Below are positions 21,254 to 31,590 of a stretch of DNA of 64,000 nt, in pieces (position 1 is the first letter of the stretch; every line of letters starts with the position of its first letter). The translations under genes were made by a program, and so were the position numbers. Source of the stretch: Agapanthus africanus (Eukaryota > Streptophyta > Magnoliopsida > Asparagales > Amaryllidaceae). Location: the NCBI GenBank assembly GCA_030015575.1, contig CM057350.1, positions 522,466,959 through 522,530,958 on the forward strand, given 5' to 3'. The notes under the pieces were generated by a model. The model was not told where the DNA came from. It made no database searches and was given only the letters and a program-made list of their open reading frames with translations.

Positions 21254-22330
21254 ATGCTGTCAGAAGAAGGAGTATGCGAGGATATGGATGACCTCCCTTG
21301 GTGCTTCGAAAATGAAGATGAAGATGAGTTGATCTCAGAAATTCCACCGGCGCAAAAAGAGCTGGAAGATGGAATACATACTACTGCAGACAACCTAAGG
21401 AAGATCGACTTGGGGACGGCAAACGACCCGAGGCCTACGTTCGTCAGTGAGCTATTGTCCGAAGAACTGGTAGCTGCGCTAAGATATGTGCTCATACAGT
21501 ATAAAGATCGCCTCGCATGGAACTATTCCAAGATGCCGGGGCTAGATCTAGAAATAGCTGTCCATAAATTGACGATATCTCCGGACATCAAGCCAGTCAA
21601 ACAAGCGCCGAGAAAAATGCGGCTCGAACATGAAATGAGCATCAACATCGAGGTCAAGAAGCTAATTGACTCCAGCTTCGTCCAAGAGGTGCAATACCCC
21701 GACTGGATTGCTAACATCATCCCAGTGATGAAGAAGAACGAGATGGTGCACATTTGCGTAGACTTTCAGGACCTTAACAAAGCCTGTTCGAAAGAAAATT
21801 TTCCCGTACCAGTTACCGAGTTGATGATAGACAACACATCCACTCACGAAGTCTTCTCCTTCATGGATGGCTCGTAAGGGTACAATCAAATAAAGATGCA
21901 ACCTGAGGACCAGAAGCATACCGCTTTTCGGACTCTTCTGGGCATATTCTGCTATAAAGTGATGCCTTTCGGTCTGAAGAACGCCGGCGCCATCTATTAG
22001 AGGGCCATGACGAAGATCTTTGATGACCTTGTACACGAGATTGTCGAATGTTATATCGACGACCTCGTGGTGCAAAGCAAATCGCATGTGGAGCATTGGG
22101 AGAATCTGAAGATAGTGTTCCAATGTCTTCAGAAATACAACCTGAAGATGAACCCTTTCAAATGCGCGTTCGGAGTATCCTCAGGCAAGTTCCCGTGATT
22201 CATTGTATGAAACCGGGGAATCGAAATAGACCCATCAAAGATCAAGGCGATCATGGAAATGCCTCCGCCAAGAACTCTTAAGCAACTGCGATCTCTCCAA
22301 GGGAAGCTCGCGTATATTCGGCGGTTCATA
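21254..22330 (+). pseudogene. Element B reverse transcriptase
   Basis: The frame starts with MLSEEGVCEDMDDL and runs into the RT fold: LAWNYSKMPGLDLEI, PVKQAPRKMR, MKKNEMVHICVDFQDLNKA, FSFMDGS.GYNQIKM, MPFGLKNAGAIY.RAMTK, the catalytic YIDDLVVQS (Asp codons 22058-22063) and RGIEIDPSKIKAIMEMP. Dots are in-frame stops: TAA near 21876 (Ser expected), TAG near 21999 (Gln expected), and TGA codons near 22197. All sites match intact codons in A. The catalytic Asp pair is kept. Confidence 0.88.
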
Positions 22331-22880
22331 GCAAATCTCTCCGGAAAGTCCCCCTACAGCCATTTAATGAAGAAGGGGACCCCTTTCGTCTGGGATCGCA
22401 AATATCAAAGCGCACTGGACGAAATCAAGCAATACTTGCAGAATCCGCCAGTACTGACCGCTCTAGTCAAGAGAAAGCCTCTCATCCTGTACACAACAGC
22501 CCTTGAAGGTTCCTTAGGCGCGCTATGGGCACAAGAAAATGACCAAGGGAAGGAGAGAGCCCTCTACTATTTGAGTCGAATTCTCCTGGGGGCAGAAAAC
22601 AGCTACTCCCCCATTGAAAAACACTACCTCGCGTTAATCTTCGCGATAACGAAGCTCAGACACTATGCTCTAGCGCATGAAGTCCATCTCGTATCAAAAG
22701 TGGATCCTCTCAAGTATTTGATGTCAAGAGCCATATTAACAGGATGACTCACGAAAAGGGCCCTCCTCTTGATGGAGTTCTCGATAACATACCGACCTCT
22801 CAAGGCGGTGAAAAAGCCAGGCCATCGCCGACTTTCTCGCTGAGCATCCGATACCTGCCGATTCACCCCTAAATTGTGAA
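22331..22880 (+). pseudogene. Element B RT-linked RNase H and connection
   Basis: Continues the RT frame: SHLMKKGTPFVWDRKY, KPLILYTTALEGSLGALWA, LYYLSRILLGAENSYSPIEK, VSKVDPLKYLMSRAIL, then a TGA where A has Arg. As in A, the first catalytic Asp is replaced (YTTA). A one-base change near 22812 (AAAAAGCC against AAAGGCC in A) shifts the frame. Confidence 0.78.
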
Positions 22881-23647
22881 TTACCGGACGAGCACGCGTT
22901 TGACACGATCGACAGAGAGAGAGGAGGGAGTGATACCCAATGGGAACTCTACTTCGATGGGGCATCTTCCATGAAGAAGAGAAAGCACAACACCCCTATA
23001 ATCAAATCGGGGGTAGGCCTTATCTTCGTGACTCCGTAAGGAGGGATAATGCGCTTTGCCTTTTCCTTAACAGAGCCAAAGACAAACAATGAAGCCGAAT
23101 ATGAAGCTTTGATAGCAGGTCTTGAGATCGCTGTCGACATGGGAATAGAAAACCTCCTCATATACGGAGACTCCCAGCTGGTCGTTAGTCAAATAAACGA
23201 CGACTATCAAACGTGTAAGCCCGAGTTGGTAAAGTACGGCGAGAGAGTACAACAATTGTTGACTCAAATTCCTTCTTACGTCATGGAAAGCATTCTATGT
23301 ACGGAAAATAGCAAAGCGGATGCGTTAGCCAAACTCGCTAAAGAACTGGCTGACAAAAACCTCGATGACGTAAGGATCGTTGTGCAAAGCCGTCGGGTTC
23401 TTACACCAGCGGAAATATCTCCGGAGTCGTCTGAAGAAAAGGAAGCGACCAAGCAAACAGCCCTACAAATAGAGGACCAGGAAAAAGCCAAGGATTGGAG
23501 AGAAGTCTTTATAGACTACTTCAAATCCCGTCGAACACCTGAAGATGCATCCTCGAGATATCAGCTCATGAAACGAGCTCTGTCTTTTGCCTTCGTCAAT
23601 GACACGCTGTATAAGAGATCGTTCAACTCTCTATGGCTGAGATGCCT
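22881..23647 (+). pseudogene. Element B second RNase H and integrase N-terminus, truncated
   Basis: LYFDGASS-like sequence at about 22945-22975, then from 23049 TNNEAEYEALIAGLEIAVDM, YGDSQLVVSQINDDYQ and ENSKADALAKLAKELAD. These are the Asp, Glu, Asp and Asp motifs of the archaeal-like RNase H. It then runs into the integrase linker KDWREVFIDYFKSR, LMKRALSFAFVNDTLYKR and LWLRCL, where the LTR of D begins at 23648. Any frame beyond 23647 is read-through into LTR sequence. Confidence 0.85.
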
Positions 23648-24442
23648 TGTAACACCTTGGAATGCGATTAGTGTTAATTGTGCATTAGTGCGGGTTTTTA
23701 AGGAAAAGTTTACCAAATCGGGTTCTTCACATTTTATATCAATTAATTAATTGTTTATTATTATTTGATATGGCTTGCACATACATGTGCATGTTAATGT
23801 GAGGGTATATTTTGTGTTAACCTTGTTTAGCAACCATAACATCTTAAGCTAAACCTTGCCCAATTAACCTTTGCCTTAACCTTTTCCTAGATCTTTTAGG
23901 TGTGAGAAATATCTTGTTGGAGAGAGAGAGAGAGAGGTGGCTAGTGAGTCATGGAAACATTAATGGGCATTAATGAGGTGAGGGGAGGAGAGTGAGCATA
24001 AGGTTTTTGACGCACCCTACACTCACCTCTCACCATATTGATCTCTCACTCTCTCATTCTTCTCTCATTTTCATTGTGGTTCTTTCTCTCAACTCCCAAA
24101 CTGAAACCTCACTCCCTCTTCACATCAACCTTGCTAAACTTCACAAAATCCCATTTAAACACTTCAAAAGTCTTGTTGTAGCCACTTGGTTGCCTTGGAG
24201 CTTGGAAAACTAGGATTTTTGAGCAAGAGTGGCTAGGTAATGATCTCAAACTGATATTTAGGAGTTATTTTGTTGTGTTGCCTTGAAATTATGGTTTAGA
24301 ACACTAAAGGTAGCATTTTGTGCAAAAACCGTATTTTTAGTGTCAACTTTGAGTCTCTGAGATCTGCTGTAGAACCAGGTATTTTCTGGAAAAGTTCCCA
24401 TCACAGTGACATAGTGTTAAGGTATAGAACCCACCATAAAAA
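23648..24442 (+). mobile_element. Element D: LTR, first visible piece
   Basis: Starts TGTAACACCTTGG directly after the coding sequence of B. It resembles the E LTR in layout (TTTACCAAA motif, TGCACATACATGTGCATG, a GA microsatellite at 23920, a pyrimidine-rich stretch) but is clearly diverged. It is interrupted at 24443 by E, flanked by AAAAA. A small open frame (23992-24213) is not supported as a gene. Confidence 0.8.
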
Positions 24443-27400
24443 TGTAATACCTGAGTTTGTGTTTGGTGGTAATTGTGTATTTAATGTGGGGTTTTTGGTA
24501 AAAAGTTTACCAAAACGGCTTTTAAATATTTTATCTGGTTTTATGAATATTTTATTGGAATTTTATCTGGACTGCACACACTTGTGCATGTTAACTTGGG
24601 TGAAGTCTAGGGTTACCATGTTGAGATGACAATGGTGGGTTGAACCATTTGATTAGGTTAATTGGGTTAATTAGGGTTTTGGTTTTGATTAATGGTGATT
24701 AGAATGGGGGTTGACTTGGGTAGGGAGAGAGTGAGCCATGATGGCTTGTGTAAGCTAGCACTTGAGAGAGAGAGAGAGAGAGGTGGCTAGGGTGTGCCAT
24801 GATCCCTCTCATTTCATAATCCTTTGTGTTCTTTCACTTCTCCCCCCTCTCACATCTTTCAACTCTCTCTCACACTCACACACACATACCAACCTCTGCT
24901 GCATCAGCACCAGCCCCATCATAACAACACACACACCAGCCCCTAACACCGTAACCCAACACCTACACACTCACATCAGCACAACTTCAGCCCCCATATC
25001 AACACACCAGCTGCTGAAACAGTCACTGATACACAACATCAGCCCCAATTTCCTCACATCAGCAGCTACATCAGCCATCTTCAGCAGCAACAAAAGCATC
25101 AGCAGCATCGGCAACTGCTGTGAAAACAGCCACAGCAGCAACAACTCCATTCAAAACCACACCACACCCCTATCATACCACAACTTCAGCACAACACAAC
25201 ACCCCAACAAATACAACAGCTTCCTTCATCAGCTGCTGCTGCAACAGCAACTCAAACAAAGAAATAAAACAACAGCACATAGCAACAGCAACAGCTCGCA
25301 GCAGCAGCAGCAACCTGAGCAACATCAGCAACAACACCAGGAGCACAGCAGCAGCAACTCACTCCTCTTCACCTCCTCCTTCCTTTCTCCTTCGTCCTAG
25401 GACCCCTTGAGGTATAATTCCGCAGCCTAACTCCTATCTTGCCAAGTTCTGGTTTTATAGCTGAAATTTAGTGTTTATATCGTGATTAGTGCTAGTTTAG
25501 GCAAATTTGAGTGAGACTTGACCAAGTGTTGGTTTTGATTGTTAGGGTAACCTTATTAGGTGTGTTTAAGACCAGCTAACCCCAGAATACCCCAGATTTC
25601 TAGTTAGTTACCTGAAAGTTTCGACTTGGCGTAAATTAGCAATTTTGTCGATTTTGTGACCTTTCTGGAATCTGCTACAACCCGAGATACCCTAAAATAA
25701 AATTGGCTTGGCAGTGAGATATGCAGGCAGATAGAAACCAACACCCAAAGACCTAGCCCCTAAAACCCATTCCAGGCCGCAGATTAATTCCCCCTGGCCG
25801 CAATTTGTGGCCAGAGCAGTAGGGAACTGCCTCGTTTTTGGTGCATAGCCCTATACCCTATAAACTTGACCCCTGGTATGTCCATTTTTGTCTGATTCCA
25901 ATCAGGGTAAAATCTGGGTTGATTTCCTTGAGTTGGCTCATGATTTACGACTTGTTTTAGCATGGATTTGGTATTCAATGATTCGTTTTTGTCGGGTGGC
26001 GTTTGAACGCCAACGGCAGAGGGTTGTTGGCTGTGATTGCACGCAAGGCCACAGGTTTTTACCTATGGGCGTAGCGTGCACCATTTTGGTTTCCGATATG
26101 GTTTTCATGTGTTTTAGCGTGTGATATCCTTGTAGGTACCCACATGGCGTCAAGGCGTTGGAGATGCAAATGGAGACATCGGCATCGGCACACATAAAGC
26201 TAGGTGTAGATTTATATCTACGGGGAGAAGTCGGGTGGATGGCGTATAGCACCCCCGCAGTTCGTGGTGATGTATACGGATGCGTATACACACCAACAAT
26301 TATTATATGTTATTTAGGATTAATGATAATGTTAAGATGGATATTGGTGTGTTGGATTGGTGAAAGATTACGAAACCCTAGGGTAGTGGGTGCACTACAC
26401 ATACATATACACACATACATACTTGCATACATCCTTATTTCATATGTGGTTATGGGATTCTATATAGATATGTGTTCATGTGGGTATGGGACTATGTGTT
26501 CACATACGGATTTGAGGATGATACTTGGGTTTGAGATGAGTCGATGATATTTGATCCGAGATTATGATATCGGTGATATGGTAAAATTCATATTTGAGAT
26601 ACGTCTTGATGCTTTAGCGGATTTTGGGATGATGATGCCATAGGAATAGTGATATATATATAAAATGGTCGACATGTGATTACGTTACGAGATATGACAT
26701 GATATGATATGACAAGATTAGTATGATAGGCCGCCTTGGGCGAGGTATACTCCTTGAGATGATATGTGCTGATGATATCGATTCATACGAGACTGTTGAT
26801 CAGTAGTCAGATCATGATGATAGTGATGATGTTAGCTTTGTACTAGACGTAGGTCAGTACCCAGATTATGATATTTGATATAGAGAATACCAGATGAATG
26901 ATATGACGAATGCGATATTGACCCGTACCCCGATTTAGGGATGCCGTACGACGGATTTACGTACGAGCTATAATTTGATGTTTGATCCGCACTCTTGATT
27001 TGGGAATAACTGATTATAGAGATATGGTATCGGATGTGATATTATCGAGGCGGGATCACCGACTATAAATGTTTATATATGTATCGACTCAGAGGTTAGA
27101 CGGTTTCCCTTACCTGTAATTAGCCTATTAGATCAGCCCTATAGGCGGTGTAGCTGTATGACTCTTATGACATTAGATACAGTCTAGCTACCATTGTGTT
27201 TAGTATTCAGCTCCCGCACATTATTATTGTTGCTCTGCATCGCATACTGTTGTGATTCATATTCCATTATTGATATCATGCTGTTAGGACACCAGCACTA
27301 TTACCGATGATGCGTATGTACAACGTACACTTATTTGCCGGCTCACACACATCTTCATCGGTAATTGCCATGTCACGTACACTTAGAGAATATTATTGCT

Positions 27401-27616
27401 TGATTTAGCTTGTTAGCTAGTAGTTGACATGATATTAGTGTACTTGCCTTATATGCCAGATTGACATTGTAGTTATTACTTGTCACTTCATGCATACCGT
27501 TATTCATTATATGCTGCATTCATGGATTCTCATGCTTACATTCATGATTTTACATGCTATTGATGATTCGGATCTCCATGATATTTTCTGGATTTGGGGG
27601 TGGAAACCACAAAACT

Positions 27617-27624
27617 TATATAAA
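27617..27624 (+). promoter_or_regulatory. Candidate TATA box in the E LTR
   Basis: TATATAAA, with the identical site at 34754-34761 in the 3' LTR. It is followed by CT-rich sequence that could hold the start site. Prediction only. Confidence 0.4.
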
Positions 27625-28309
27625 CTGCTTTCTCTCTTTTTGAATAAAAATGCGGTTTTCCCATGATGTATGAGTCGTCCACCATGAGTTTGCTGATGGA
27701 TTTCGAGACCCGATTCGAGGAGGCGGATGAACCATTTCGGGTACATGGTGGGCCCGGTGTGGTACCCCGGGGCAAGAAGATCGCAGGAGATGGCGTTGAG
27801 CCTAGCAGGGGAGCACGACCGACCGGTGATATTACCCGACGCGTCGGATATCCGGAGGATACCGTCGTGGTCATGAGATGGATGGTAGGGGCCGGTCTGG
27901 ACTGACGGCGCCCTAGATATTGTGATTGAGACATTGATATTCTGAGATATTGAGATACAGAGATTATGACACAGAGATATCGAGATATTGGGATTTATGT
28001 TTTGTGCCGATGCTAGGCACTGTTTATGCTGATTTCATTTATGATACCTCATTTTAAAAATACAGAAATCTCACAAATTTATGAAAGCAGTTTTCTTCTG
28101 TACATGCATTCGGTTTCATGCATTCATACATCATCCATATGATATATTGCTACCTGAGGCACTGACACGGGCATATGGGATTACACTTGGGTTAGATATT
28201 TACCCTAGTCATTGTTATAGACTGCTGGTTATATATTTGAGGATTATATATTATGATCGTATGACCTAGGATTGCGTCATACATGCGATTTTCTGTTCGT
28301 AGATCTTTT

Positions 28310-28360
28310 TCTACTCACGAGTTGGCAACTCACCCCCGTTGTGCCCCAGTTTCTTGCAGG
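28310..28360 (+). promoter_or_regulatory. Conserved palindromic block shared by the LTRs of E, F and H
   Basis: GAGTTGGCAACTCACCCCCG (28319-28338) followed by TTGTGCCCCAGTTTCTTGCAGG. GAGTTG and CAACTC are a perfect inverted repeat around one G. Nearly the same sequence is at 35456 (E 3' LTR), 38768 (F) and 57083 (H), in LTRs that are otherwise strongly diverged. The role is unknown; a processing, packaging or promoter signal is possible. Confidence 0.75.
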
Positions 28361-28790
28361 TGTTGCCGTACAGATTTCATTACGGCTTGCGGGCACTACT
28401 TCTTTCGGATGACTTGCTAGTAGGTGGGTTATTTGTATCGTACCCATCATTATACATTGTATATTACATTTCAGTTGTATCTAGAAGTTCCATCAACCAA
28501 ACATGTACTTAAATGAGATAGAGACCAGTGATGTTTATTCTTTCGACCTTAGAGTCGCGCGTTATATTTCTGTGGATTTCATGCTGTTTGAGTTTCCTTC
28601 TCTGTTGTGATCCTCGCCTTTAGGCGTTGTATATTATATTGCTAGCTGGTTGACTTATAGTGGTTTTCCTACACTCTACTACTTTTCTTGGTTTGGATTT
28701 CTGGGCTCGGCTTACTTAGAGCACGTGCGCCTTGAGACGTTCGTAGCCTAAGTGCCGGTCATGTTCCGTACTTTCGGGTCGTGACAAAGT

Positions 28791-28802
28791 TGGTATCAGA
28801 GC
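28791..28802 (+). other. Primer binding site of element E
   Basis: TGGTATCAGAGC, complementary to the 3' end of plant initiator tRNA-Met, four bases after the LTR end. Confidence 0.9.
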
Positions 28803-30480
28803 GTTAGGTTTTACCTTCGGAGCGTAGGATCACCCTTGGTTGATGGAATAGGTGACTAAAGTACAGTGACGTACCGTGGGTATGTTCCGCGGCATAGTTA
28901 CGACACGCCACTCCACTTAAGAAGCCTTAGGATGTACATTTCTTTGTTCAATATCATATTCATTCCTGATCTAGCCTCATCGATACCCGTTATATTTTAC
29001 TGCCATAATTACGGGCAGGGAGTGCTACGGCTAGAGTTGCGGTCAGCATGAGCTCATTACGAACGAGGACTGACCGGGGCGTAATTCCGGCGACACACGA
29101 TTGTAGAGATGTGTCTTTTGATTGTGTTTGCGCCACGAGCGTTGGATGGATCGCTGTATAAGATTGCTCGGACGTGCCGATCAGCACCAGAGGATTGAGC
29201 CACTGACAGAGGCCAGCCAGATTTTGATGACCGTTGATGTATGGCTTATTCCTGATGATCGAGGCACTGTTCAGCGTGCATGCGAGTGAGCTAGTATTCG
29301 CCCCAGATGTTGGAGCTATTGCAGTACGAGTTGCACTGAGAGATGATAGAAGGCCGCTAGTCACCAAGGATGAATGACTAGGACATGTGGATCATTCGCT
29401 ACCCCGATGCGAGGTCATCAGATAGATTGATTCCAGCTGAGACGACTTCACGCGGAGACGTTGAGAGTCGACAGAGACGATCGAATGTCAGAAACCTATT
29501 ATTCCAAGATTAAAGTATTCGGGAAGACATGCAGGCAATTCTATGGTCCCTCTAGAAGAATGAAACCCTAACTCGACTTAATGACCGTGTGAAAGCTTTT
29601 GAACCTTAGGGTTTGCGGCAGTTCTGCGGCGCTATTAGTAAGGCTTGGGTTTGCCCTTTTACGGCTGGACCACCGATGCTGTGGTATGTACTCGATACTA
29701 TTATATTGTACCCAAGATGTTGAGCTTTTGGGGGATTATGAGGTCTTGACAAATCGATCGGATGGCTCGACTTAATTCGGATGCTAGATGATGAGATGCG
29801 CTTCTTGGGAGACTCCAGATACGAGGATAGCCGTTGAAGCTCAGTCCATGCAGCCACGACGAGACGAGTCCGAAGCAGTCGACATTAGAGAAAAGTGGAG
29901 TAAGAGGTTCGTACAAGATCTGGATATGATGACGTTCCACTCCGCAGACATCGGAGATGCGATGAGTATGCAGCCGCTCCGGAACAAGAAGCAGATGTAG
30001 TAAAGGATGAGGACTCCCGGACAATTGGCAGAGATGAGACTTGGAAGAGACCTTAAGCAGGATTCCTTCCAGGACACTGCTGCAATGATACTTGCACCCA
30101 GGATCAGATGTGTCACGTACATTCATAGAGCCAAAGGTCGACGCCAGTGACATGCTGCGTTACGAGTGGTTGTGATGATTGACCGAGAGATGATCAGAAA
30201 AGTGCCGAAATGGAATATTCCCCGTTAGCACATCTGACAGGGCCGATGAGCCGATGGATCGTGAGATTGGTAATCTACAGAGAAGACTTGGACCCAGAAG
30301 TGGCCATGTTATGCACACCAGCAGGCCAGAGTTCAGGATCGTCGACGAGACATGTTATGAGTGACCACGACAGTTGGCCAGAGATTCGTGGAGGATGCGC
30401 TTGAGCGGGACTATTCCGCCATACTTGATTTCGGTATTTTGGGTGATTTGGTTTTGATGATTGGGTCTCATGATATTTGT
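28803..30480 (+). pseudogene. Element E leader and decayed gag-like segment
   Basis: GTATGTTCCGCGGCAT (about 28880-28895) matches the leaders of F and H. Near 29010-29060 a degenerate stretch resembles the start of a Tekay gag, without an open frame. From about 29548 to 29690 a segment matches the leader of copia element G (41858-42010). The remaining sequence to 30480 has no recognisable coding content. Short open frames on both strands are not supported. Confidence 0.6.
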
Positions 30481-30960
30481 TTTCATGCACCATGGTTGCA
30501 CCTATTGGGTATTTACGATTTTCGCACAGTTGTTGTACTTGATATCGTTTTCGTACCTTGGTTTCACATGTTTATGATTTCATGGGTTTTAAACAGTGGA
30601 GTTGATTCGTGCGTATGTATGCACACGATTTGGATTTTGTGCATGTTTGGCACTTGATATTGGATTTCATGAATTCGTGCATGATGGATGCACCTGATTT
30701 GGATTTTCGCGCATGTTGGGCGCATGTTATGTGGTACGATTTTGGTGCACACCAGATGCATTAAATCGAGATTCTTCGTGCATATCAGATGCACCTGTTT
30801 TTGCTGTCAGGCACACACGTTGCCCTTGACAAATGCTTCGTGCACACCCGTTGCACCTTGATGTTGTTTCTGTGCGCATATATGGCACATTCATGGATTT
30901 TGATTTCCGTGCGCACCAAACACACGTAGTATTCATATGCACATTTTGGGATTGATTTCT
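30481..30960. repeat. Element E interior: array of GTGCA...TGCAC hairpins
   Basis: Roughly ten inverted repeats at a spacing of about 31-37 bp: starts near 30609, 30640, 30677, 30709, 30745, 30779, 30811, 30840, 30872 and 30909. Stems include GTGCAT/ATGCAC (30677, 30779), GTGCA/TGCAC (30840), GCGC/GCGC (30709), GGCA/TGCC (30811) and GTGC/GCAC (30640, 30872). Loops are mostly 5-9 nt. The sequence between hairpins is T-rich with GATTTGGATTTT-like words. Confidence 0.8.
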
Positions 30961-31577
30961 TATGGAGCAGTACGTTTTTTGTGAGGTTTCATCATTGTTT
31001 TCGTGCTGAGCGGGACTAGTCAGATGACAGTACCTGAGTGTGTTTTGCATGCATTGTAGATTTCAAGGGATTTCCAAAAGCGAGCTATAGTCTCATTATT
31101 TACATACGTGTCCGATATGACACGAAACATGTAAAATGAGGAAACCCTTCTAAATTGTTTTCAAAACGGCGGATCGTGCATACTAAAAAAAATATATATA
31201 CGTATATGGATATTTTCTTATAGAGACGTCCGCCACTGTGCAGTGTTATGCGCATTGCACATCGACTTTAAAGAATTTGGCTTGCATTTCCTTCAGATAT
31301 TTACATGTACAGATTTGATATTTACATGTATAGCTCAGATTTATGGCATATCGGTTTTGCTTTGGATTTGGCATTCGTGTTTTCACCTTGACTCCGATGA
31401 TTGCGGGATGTTTGACGGAGTTTTGATTTCGAGTTATCTGCTCGTTACGCATGCGCATGTATTGCGCTACGATGCGTTTTATGTATTGATGATTTCGGAG
31501 ACCCGTTGACTTGGACATTTTACTGAAATGTTTTAGAATTTGGGGGTTTAAATTTAAATTCGGGGACGAATTTTCTT
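30961..31577 (+). other. Element E interior, 3' non-coding part
   Basis: AT-rich sequence without recognisable domains. Just before the polypurine tract lies a perfect hairpin, AAATTCG 31556-31562, loop GGGA, CGAATTT 31567-31573, matching a similar one in H (62676-62694). Confidence 0.65.
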
Positions 31578-31590
31578 AAGGGGGAAAGAC
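31578..31590 (+). other. Polypurine tract of element E
   Basis: AAGGGGGAAAGAC directly before the 3' LTR start at 31591, the usual site of plus-strand priming. Confidence 0.88.

Larger units (their letters stand above)
9451..23647 (+). mobile_element. Element B: Tat-type Ty3/gypsy retrotransposon inserted in A
   Basis: The 5' LTR (9451-15191), primer site (15197), gag, protease, spacer, RT, two RNase H domains and the start of integrase are present. The element is cut at 23647 within LWLRCL by the LTR of element D; TGCCT (23643-23647) would be the target duplication. It lies antiparallel to A, which is the same family. Many in-frame stops are of the CGA-to-TGA, CAG-to-TAG or TGG-to-TAG/TGA type, and there are several 1-nt frameshifts. 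The rest should lie right of the window. Net length here without solo LTR C is about 11.3 kb. Confidence 0.9.
24443..28786 (+). repeat. Element E 5' LTR
   Basis: A perfect hairpin near the start has TTTTGGTAAA 24493-24502 and TTTACCAAAA 24506-24515. A GA microsatellite lies at about 24764-24782. A CAG/CAA/CAC-rich tract (24880-25400) produces open frames with His, Asn, Ser and Gln runs that are not credible genes. A purine-pyrimidine GATAT-rich stretch spans 26540-27080. A candidate TATA box is at 27617. A block shared with F and H starts at 28310. Confidence 0.93.

Noticed and set aside
23049..23750. RNase H frame continuing to 23750 as a fusion
   Set aside because: Codons after 23647 are the LTR of element D. 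The apparent extension is chance read-through.
24762..25400. Open frame with His, Asn, Ser and Gln runs (also 31840-32535)
   Set aside because: It is a low-complexity translation of a CAG/CAA/CAC tract within both LTR copies, with no domain and two overlapping phases open. Reported as a repeat property and not as a gene.
28791..28802. tRNA-Met gene fragment
   Set aside because: The 12-base match is the primer binding site; no cloverleaf surrounds it. The same holds at 41330, 52008 and 57739.
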